A DNA stretch of 9,186 nucleotides from Anaerolineae bacterium (GTDB lineage Bacteria; Chloroflexota; Anaerolineae; Aggregatilineales; Phototrophicaceae): NCBI GenBank assembly GCA_025454675.1, contig JALONZ010000047.1, positions 1 through 9,186 of the forward strand, written 5' to 3'. Under the pieces are notes generated by a model, which saw only the letters and a program-made list of their open reading frames with translations, ran no database searches and was not told the origin of the DNA. Position numbers and translations under genes: made by a program. Positions 1 to 5,131 of this stretch are shown here, piece after piece; position 1 is the stretch's first letter; the number at the start of each line of letters is the position of its first letter.

Positions 1-40
1 GTTGATGATATGATTGTTGTTCTTAGATAAAATAATGAAA

Positions 41-68
41 ATACCTATAAGGACACCCATATAGGTAT
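41..68 (+). repeat. Hairpin upstream of obgE
   Basis: ATACCTATA (41-49) and its perfect complement TATAGGTAT (60-68) enclose a 10-nt loop that contains AGGA. The 9-bp, AT-rich stem lies immediately before the GC-rich palindrome at 69-94. It is either part of the obgE leader or a remnant of an upstream terminator. What precedes it is outside the window. Confidence 0.5.
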
Positions 69-94
69 GTAGGGGCGAGGCACGCCTCGTCCCG
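69..94. repeat. GTAGGGGCGAGG-type palindrome before obgE
   Basis: GGGGCGAGGC (72-81) faces GCCTCGTCCC (84-93) across 2 nt, with one G-T wobble, preceded by GTA. It ends 6 nt before the GAGG used by obgE. Palindromes of the form GTAGGGGC...GCCCC are recurrent intergenic elements in some Chloroflexota and cyanobacterial genomes as I recall, and this copy fits that style. A leader-hairpin role is also possible. Confidence 0.55.
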
Positions 95-115
95 CGATTG
101 AGGTAGAACAACAAC

Positions 116-1381
116 ATGGCATTCGACCAAGCAAAAATTTACATCCGTAGTGGTGATGGGGGCGATGGTCTCGTCTCATTTCGTAGAGAAAAATTTGTCC
201 CGCGTGGCGGTCCCGCAGGCGGGGATGGGGGGAAAGGTGGGGATATTATCTTCAAAGTGAACCCCAAATTCAACACGCTCACCTATTTTCACCGCCAAGT
301 CCATTTTAAGGCGGAGCATGGCAAACGGGGCGGTAGCACCGATAAAACAGGCAGAGGTGGCGATGACCTCATCATCGAAGTGCCACCTGGTACCGTCGTC
401 CGCGATGCCGAAACCAGCGAATTGCTGGCAGATTTAATCTATCCCGACCAAACTCTCGTCATCGCCAAAGGCGGGCGCGGGGGGCGTGGTAATGCGAAAT
501 TTGTATCCTCATCCAACCAAGCCCCACGCATCGCCGAAAAAGGTGAACCGGGAATTGAACGCTGGATTACATTGGAACTCAAACTCATTGCCGATGTGGG
601 TATTGTTGGGATGCCAAATGCGGGCAAATCAACCCTGTTGTCTGTCATCAGCAACGCCAAACCCAAAATCGCGCCCTATCCATTCACCACACTCGAACCC
701 AATTTAGGGATGGTGGTTTATGATGACCGCGACCTCGTTTTTGCCGATATTCCGGGCTTAATCGAAGGGGCGCATATGGGCGTAGGTTTGGGACATAGCT
801 TTTTACGCCATGTCCAACGCACCCGCGTGCTGATTCACTTGCTGGATGGCACAAATCCCGATGTCTTAGCCGATTATAGCCAAATCAACACCGAACTGGC
901 GTTATACGATGAGGAATTGGCAACCCGCCCGCAATTGGTGGTGTTTAATAAGATGGATATGCCCGAAGCCGAAGCCACTTGGGAAAAAGTGCGTGATACG
1001 CTTCGTAAAAATGGGATAGAAGCAATGGCAATCTCTGCGCTAACCCGCCAGAATACTCAAAAAGTGGTGCAAAAAGTGTTTGAATTGGTATCTACAATGC
1101 CCAAGCAAATCCCACAAATTGTCGAAAAAATGCCATTGTATGAATTGCCAGAAGATGAAATCAAATTCACCATCGAGCGTGATGAAGACGGGTTATACCA
1201 TGTGAAGGGTAAGCGCATTGAACGCGCCGCCGCCATGACGCAATGGGATTATGAAGAGGCGGTTATGCGCTTCCAACGTATTTTAGAGACATTAGGGGTA
1301 TCTGCCGCGCTGGAAAAAGCGGGTGTACAAGTGGGCGATACTGTTTTTATCGGTGATTTTGAATTGGAATGGTCAGACTAA
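116..1381 (+). CDS. obgE: Obg-family GTPase ObgE/CgtA
   Basis: This is a complete 421-residue GTPase of the Obg/CgtA family, which binds the large ribosomal subunit, acts in its late assembly, and links growth to GTP/ppGpp levels in the cytoplasm. The glycine-rich Obg fold spans about residues 1-158, with the typical FRREKFVPRGGPAGGDGGKG near residue 22. The G domain covers about 159-330: P-loop GMPNAGKS (165-172), switch I PFTT (189-192), DIPG (211-214), NKMD (278-281) and SAL (307-309). Residues about 345-421 form the C-terminal OCT domain found in Gram-positive and Chloroflexota Obg proteins, ending in GDTVFIGDFELEW. The ATG at 116 is preceded by GAGG at 100-103, a somewhat long 12-nt spacing, and the Obg fold begins at once, so the start is secure. 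It heads the block; nadD begins 1 nt after its stop. All GTPase motifs are intact. Confidence 0.97.
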   Translation: MAFDQAKIYIRSGDGGDGLVSFRREKFVPRGGPAGGDGGKGGDIIFKVNPKFNTLTYFHRQVHFKAEHGKRGGSTDKTGRGGDDLIIEVPPGTVVRDAETSELLADLIYPDQTLVIAKGGRGGRGNAKFVSSSNQAPRIAEKGEPGIERWITLELKLIADVGIVGMPNAGKSTLLSVISNAKPKIAPYPFTTLEPNLGMVVYDDRDLVFADIPGLIEGAHMGVGLGHSFLRHVQRTRVLIHLLDGTNPDVLADYSQINTELALYDEELATRPQLVVFNKMDMPEAEATWEKVRDTLRKNGIEAMAISALTRQNTQKVVQKVFELVSTMPKQIPQIVEKMPLYELPEDEIKFTIERDEDGLYHVKGKRIERAAAMTQWDYEEAVMRFQRILETLGVSAALEKAGVQVGDTVFIGDFELEWSD

Positions 1382-1382
1382 C

Positions 1383-2003
1383 ATGCCACCACGAATTGGT
1401 ATTCTTGGCGGGACATTCGACCCGCCCCATCACGCCCACCTGATTTTGGCACAACACGCCCTTGAAGAATTATCATTAGATAAGGTGCTATTTGTGCCTG
1501 CGGGTGTCCCACCTCATAAAACAACTACGCGCACACCGATAGAGCATCGCTTAAAGATGATTTTAATGTGCATTGAAGATGTGCCACAATTTGAACTCTC
1601 GCGGGTAGAAATAGACCGTCCGGGTCCGCACTATACGATTGACACCGTGCGAATCATCCAAGCCCAAAATCCTGATGCAGAATTATTCTTCATCATGGGT
1701 GGCGATGTCTTTCGGGATTTGCCCAATTGGGATAGACCTCAAGAGATGTTCCGAACCTGTAAAATCGCGGTGGCAGTGATGCGCCGTCCGGGGTTTGGCA
1801 ACCCAGAACTGCGGTTAGATATGCACCGCAATACCATCCCAGAAGTTGAACAAAATGCCCTGTTGTTATCATCGCCACTGGTCGAATTTTCATCTACGGA
1901 TATTGTTGAGCGTCTGACAAAGGGCAAAAGTATTCGTTACATGGTGCCAGATTACATCCTTCGCTACATTGAGGCACATGGGTTATATAAAGGACTGAAA
2001 TGA
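1383..2003 (+). CDS. nadD: Nicotinate-nucleotide adenylyltransferase NadD
   Basis: This 206-residue cytoplasmic enzyme joins nicotinate mononucleotide and ATP to make nicotinate adenine dinucleotide, the penultimate step of NAD synthesis. The nucleotidyltransferase motif GGTFDPPHHAHL is at residues 9-20, with the HxxH-type ATP-binding histidines. MGGD (105-108), the NadD-like W116, and FSSTDI (169-174, the family's second ATP-binding motif) follow. The end VPDYILRYIEAHGLY is typical of NadD. I chose the ATG at 1383, 1 nt after the obgE stop, because the protein then begins directly at the Rossmann strand MPPRIGILGG. A GTG at 1323 in the same frame would add 20 unrelated residues inside obgE. 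There is no strong ribosome-binding site, so translational coupling to obgE is likely. obgE-nadD adjacency is common in bacteria. The length is normal for the family. Confidence 0.96.
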   Translation: MPPRIGILGGTFDPPHHAHLILAQHALEELSLDKVLFVPAGVPPHKTTTRTPIEHRLKMILMCIEDVPQFELSRVEIDRPGPHYTIDTVRIIQAQNPDAELFFIMGGDVFRDLPNWDRPQEMFRTCKIAVAVMRRPGFGNPELRLDMHRNTIPEVEQNALLLSSPLVEFSSTDIVERLTKGKSIRYMVPDYILRYIEAHGLYKGLK

Positions 2004-3778
2004 TGAAAAAATGGCTACTGTTGATGATTTTGGCGCTATTTCTGCTATTCGGGGCAAGCACCTTATTTTCGGCATCCATACCCGATAGTCGTCAAATTCC
2101 TGCGCCCACACTCGTCCCGCCCACACTCGTCCCACAACAATCATCTGCCAGAGAAGAAACCCTATCTACAGAATCTGTCGTGACGCGCATCCGTAATGCG
2201 GGGGTGGTCAATGTGGGCATTTTATATAATCAGCCCCCTTTTGGCGAATTGAATATTCGCGGGGAATTGGTGGGATATGATGCGGATTTAGCCCGTAGCA
2301 TGGCGCAAACATGGGGTGTTGAGGTGAATTTCATCCAAGTGACGCGCCAGCCAGAACGCCTTGCAGAATTGTTAAAGACAGGCACAGTGGATATGTTGGT
2401 ATCAGCCCTGGTGCATGAGCGCGAACTGGATGCGTTTATGGAATTTAGCCAAAGCTACTATATCGGTGAGCAAGCCATTATGGTACGTCGTGATGATGCC
2501 GAAAAACCCGCAGATATGGCAAATCGGCGCATTGGTGTTGTCATTGCAACCCCCGCCGAAAAAGCGGTTGGGGATTGGTTGGCACGTTCCGGATTTTCGG
2601 TGCAAATCAACACCTACCTCACCTTAGACCGCGCTTATACCGCCCTTGCAGTCGGCGAAATTGACGGGTTAGTAGATAGTGATTATCGGTTGCGCCAAGT
2701 ATCCAGTGGTCAACCCGATTTAATCGAAATACTCGCCGAACCGATTCAGTTAGACTCGTTTGCCATCGCATTTTTGCGCCAAGATGCCAGTATGCGCGAT
2801 TTAATCAACCGCACCTTGCAATACCTGACCAGCACAGGGCGCATGAATGAAATCCATCAAGCCTATTTTCCGGGGAAAGTGAATAATGCCCTCATCATCT
2901 GGAAAAATTTAGGTGATGCGCCCAATCCGTCCCAATATGAAGCCCCCATCCCCTTCCCTAGCACCTATGTTGTACCCCGCATCCAGTCGGGGAATGCAAT
3001 TCGTGTAGCGGGGATAAATGACGCGCCGGCTACCGAAAGTGAACGCCGTCTAAATACCTTTTATCGGGAATTATTGATTCAATTGGCAAGCCGTTGGGGT
3101 GTAACGGTTGAATTTATCCCCAGCACACCCGAAAACGCGCTGGAATTGGTGGCTACAGGTCAGGCAGATATTGCTGTCGGTGTTGAACCCGATTGGGCGT
3201 GGTCAAATCGTGTAGATTTTACCCTCCCCTATTTATGGCGTGGCGATAGATTGATGGTCGAAATTGGGAGCAATATTCGCGGGTTTAGCGATTTACGTGG
3301 CGATAAAGTTATTGTCCCCGAAAATCAAACAGGTGCGGCAGACCGTGCTGTGGCGCTTGCCAATACCATCACGGCAACCATACAGACGATTCCGCAACCC
3401 GAATCAGAATTGGCAAATGCCCTATTCAACGAAGAATTAAATGCAAGCGCCGTATTTGGCGATAGCATCATCCTCATGGCGCATCTTCAAGCCATGCCCG
3501 ACCGTCTAGAACTCACACGCACCGATGATGGAAGCGCCCCGCGCTGGTATAACCCATCCTTTATCAATGACCTTAGATTCCCACCGATTCCGATTGTTAT
3601 GGCAACACCCTATAATGATGTGGATTTTAGGCTTCTGGTGAATTACACCCTACAAGAACTCATCCGCGAGGGTATTCATAAAACGATGTTGCAACCCCTT
3701 ATACAAGAACGCGATATCCCCGTTTTGGAAATTTGGGCGGGTGGCACAAATTTCTTTGGATTTGAACTAAGCCGATAG
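2000..3778 (+). CDS. Exported protein with two tandem family-3 solute-binding domains
   Basis: This 592-residue exported protein resembles two amino-acid-type (SBP_bac_3) periplasmic binding proteins joined head to tail. It opens with KK and a hydrophobic stretch (about residues 5-25), a signal peptide or membrane anchor. No cysteine was found anywhere in the protein, so it is not a lipoprotein. A Pro/Thr linker follows (33-46, PAPTLVPPTLVPQ). Domain 1 covers about 62-292, with the family pattern of a G-x-VVNVGILYNQPPFG strand, GELVGYDADLA and the MEFSQSYY segment. Domain 2 covers about 333-570 and is more diverged, with GQADIAVGV, VDFTLPYLW and a GDS at 487-489. The ATG at 2000 overlaps the nadD TGA as ATGA; a second ATG follows at 2003. 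AGGA at 1991-1994 serves both. No permease or ATPase gene is in view, so it could be a transport component working in trans or a sensory binding protein. The ligand is unknown. Confidence 0.85.
   Translation: MMKKWLLLMILALFLLFGASTLFSASIPDSRQIPAPTLVPPTLVPQQSSAREETLSTESVVTRIRNAGVVNVGILYNQPPFGELNIRGELVGYDADLARSMAQTWGVEVNFIQVTRQPERLAELLKTGTVDMLVSALVHERELDAFMEFSQSYYIGEQAIMVRRDDAEKPADMANRRIGVVIATPAEKAVGDWLARSGFSVQINTYLTLDRAYTALAVGEIDGLVDSDYRLRQVSSGQPDLIEILAEPIQLDSFAIAFLRQDASMRDLINRTLQYLTSTGRMNEIHQAYFPGKVNNALIIWKNLGDAPNPSQYEAPIPFPSTYVVPRIQSGNAIRVAGINDAPATESERRLNTFYRELLIQLASRWGVTVEFIPSTPENALELVATGQADIAVGVEPDWAWSNRVDFTLPYLWRGDRLMVEIGSNIRGFSDLRGDKVIVPENQTGAADRAVALANTITATIQTIPQPESELANALFNEELNASAVFGDSIILMAHLQAMPDRLELTRTDDGSAPRWYNPSFINDLRFPPIPIVMATPYNDVDFRLLVNYTLQELIREGIHKTMLQPLIQERDIPVLEIWAGGTNFFGFELSR
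2103..2133 (+). repeat. Two-copy 15-bp direct repeat in the linker of the binding protein
   Basis: The 15-bp unit GCCCACACTCGTCCC occurs twice without change (2104-2118 and 2119-2133). It encodes two copies of a PTLVP linker unit between the signal peptide and the first binding domain. It keeps the frame, so copy number could vary linker length without harm. Confidence 0.8.
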
Positions 3779-3783
3779 CCAAC

Positions 3784-3822
3784 CGTAGGCGCGGTGAAAT
3801 CGGCGATTTCACCGCGCCTACG
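3784..3822. terminator. Perfect 19-bp inverted repeat between convergent genes
   Basis: CGTAGGCGCGGTGAAATCG (3784-3802), one G (3803) and its exact reverse complement (3804-3822) form a very stable hairpin on either strand. It sits 5 nt after the + strand binding-protein stop and 8 nt beyond the stop of the - strand regulator, so it can shield both convergent transcripts. Neither side has a clear T run, so classical intrinsic termination is not assured. The GTAGG/CCTAC ends resemble the palindromes at 69-94 and 7747-7774. Confidence 0.65.
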
Positions 3823-3830
3823 CGCACACC

Positions 3831-4223
3831 CTATCGCACTTCCCAAACAGGGTCATCGTTCAAAATACGTTCCAAATGATGGGCAAAATCGCCACTCCGA
3901 ATTGGCTTGCCCAAAAAGCTATGAAATCCAGCCCGTTGGCAATTCACCATCTCGGCAGAATTGGCGGTATATGCCACCACAGGAATATTATCAAAATCAG
4001 GAATAGACCGAATGGCGCTCAATACCTTATAACCATCTGTCCCTGGAATTTCCAAATCCAAAAAGACCACATTCGGCTTCGGCACACGGGCTAAATCGGC
4101 AAACAATGTGCGCGTATCATATAGCACATCATAAGCAATATCCATGCGCCCCAGTAATTTTTGCAACACATTTGCATCACTGGAGTTATCATCAATGATT
4201 AAAACGCGAATATCACTCGACAT
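3831..4223 (-). CDS. Single-domain response regulator (receiver only), third of three
   Basis: This 130-residue CheY-like receiver domain stands alone. The acidic pair is D11-D12, the phosphoacceptor is D56 in VVFLDLEIP, the switch threonine is T86 in AYTA, and the conserved lysine is K106 in GKP. No DNA-binding, enzymatic or other output domain follows: the protein ends 24 residues after the lysine with ERILNDDPVWEVR. A ribosome-binding sequence AAAGGAT lies about 12 nt upstream of the ATG at 4223. It is the last gene of the kinase operon, 40 nt after the preceding regulator, and converges on the binding-protein gene across a large inverted repeat. Such proteins act through protein contacts or as phosphate sinks; the target cannot be told from the sequence. 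Confidence 0.92.
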   Translation of the reverse strand: MSSDIRVLIIDDNSSDANVLQKLLGRMDIAYDVLYDTRTLFADLARVPKPNVVFLDLEIPGTDGYKVLSAIRSIPDFDNIPVVAYTANSAEMVNCQRAGFHSFLGKPIRSGDFAHHLERILNDDPVWEVR

Positions 4224-4263
4224 AAGTTAAAAACATCCTTTGAATGAATTTTTGAATACAACA

Positions 4264-4686
4264 TTAAGCATCTGGTGCATCGCCCCAAACTTCTCCGCCT
4301 TCTAGGATATGGGCGATACTTCTGATGAAGGTTTTTGTACGAATAGGCTTACTGATATACCCCTTAAATCCCTTCTCTCTGGCTTTTTTCATCTCGCGGT
4401 CGGGGTCACTAGCGGTCACTGCCACAATTGGAATTTTAGATAACTCCGGTATGGCTTGAATGGCTTGCAATACATCATAGCCTGTCACATTGTTAGGAAG
4501 CATCAAATCGAGCAGAATAATATCTATCGGCATGAAGGCTTTGATGGTACGCGCCGTCTCGACACCCCATGTATCGAAAAAAATAGTCGCCCCATAGCGC
4601 CTGAGCATAGACGAAATAATGGCTAAGTTATTGACATCATCTTCTAAGACAAATATCTTCTTCCCGTCTAAAATTGGGACAGACAT
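4264..4686 (-). CDS. Single-domain response regulator (receiver only), second of three
   Basis: This 140-residue stand-alone receiver domain has acidic residues E15, D16 and D17, phosphoacceptor D60 in IILLDLMLP, T91 in VAVTAS, and K113 in SKP. It ends with AHILEGGEVWGDAPDA, so it carries the same IL....VW signature as its two neighbours but with a longer tail. There is no output domain. AAAGGA sits 5 nt before the ATG at 4686, a good ribosome-binding site. The gene follows the first regulator by 31 nt on the same strand. It differs from the others by one extra residue in the loop after the phosphoacceptor (LPNNVTGY), a place where partner choice is often set in receivers. It is expected to be cytoplasmic and phosphorylated by the kinase encoded upstream. 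Confidence 0.92.
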   Translation of the reverse strand: MSVPILDGKKIFVLEDDVNNLAIISSMLRRYGATIFFDTWGVETARTIKAFMPIDIILLDLMLPNNVTGYDVLQAIQAIPELSKIPIVAVTASDPDREMKKAREKGFKGYISKPIRTKTFIRSIAHILEGGEVWGDAPDA

Positions 4687-4717
4687 ATAAATCCTTTCTG
4701 TGTTGGGCTACATCGTC

Positions 4718-5125
4718 TCATGGAACATACCAAACAGCATCGCCAGAGAGGATGCGTTCAAGTAATTCTGGAAAAATCTTTTTTCGCACGGGCTTGGCAA
4801 TCAACCCATCAAATCCTGCTTTTTTTAAGTCCTCGATATCCGAGACAGTCACACTGGCGGTCATCGCAATAATCGGTTTGCCATCAAATGTGGGGTCTGC
4901 CCGCAACATTTTCAGCATCTCAAACCCGCTATACGGCGTAATTTGAACATCCAGCAAAATAACATCAGGGACTTTTGGCAGGGCTTTTACCCGTTCCATA
5001 AAGTTGCTACTATCTTCAAAGATGGTTACTTCTGCCCCGCCTTCCACTTCTAACTTGGACAGCATGACGTGCATCACCTGACGGCTCATAGGGTCATCTT
5101 CAGCGTATAAAAACGTCAGTGGCAT
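4718..5125 (-). CDS. Single-domain response regulator (receiver only), first of three
   Basis: This 135-residue receiver domain comes directly after the histidine kinase with a 6-nt gap, which makes it the most likely direct partner of that kinase. The active-site residues are E9, D10 and D11, phosphoacceptor D59 in VILLDVQIT, T89 in IAMTAS, and K111 in AKP. The protein ends LLERILSGDAVWYVP with no output domain. A GAGGGG ribosome-binding sequence at 5138-5143 lies inside the last codons of the kinase gene, 12 nt before the ATG, so translation is probably coupled. It shares with the two downstream regulators the block GF....KP(I/V)R...F......IL....VW, which marks the three as tandem paralogues. 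Confidence 0.93.
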   Translation of the reverse strand: MPLTFLYAEDDPMSRQVMHVMLSKLEVEGGAEVTIFEDSSNFMERVKALPKVPDVILLDVQITPYSGFEMLKMLRADPTFDGKPIIAMTASVTVSDIEDLKKAGFDGLIAKPVRKKIFPELLERILSGDAVWYVP

Positions 5126-5131
5126 GATTAT

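Noticed and set aside
35..64. A nine-codon reading frame upstream of obgE that could be a leader peptide.
   Set aside because: It has no ribosome-binding site and no codon bias of an attenuator, and it lies within a hairpin; chance is the simpler account.
439..666. Open frames on the opposite strand or other frames inside obgE, nadD and the binding protein.
   Set aside because: They are shadows of well-supported genes, with no ribosome-binding site and no recognisable domain.
1323..1382. An upstream GTG start for nadD inside obgE.
   Set aside because: It would add 20 hydrophobic residues not seen in NadD proteins, while the ATG at 1383 fits the family start exactly.
3831..5125. The three receivers as a broken hybrid kinase split by frameshifts.
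   Set aside because: Each has its own start codon and purine-rich ribosome-binding site, a complete fold and a proper stop, so they are separate genes.
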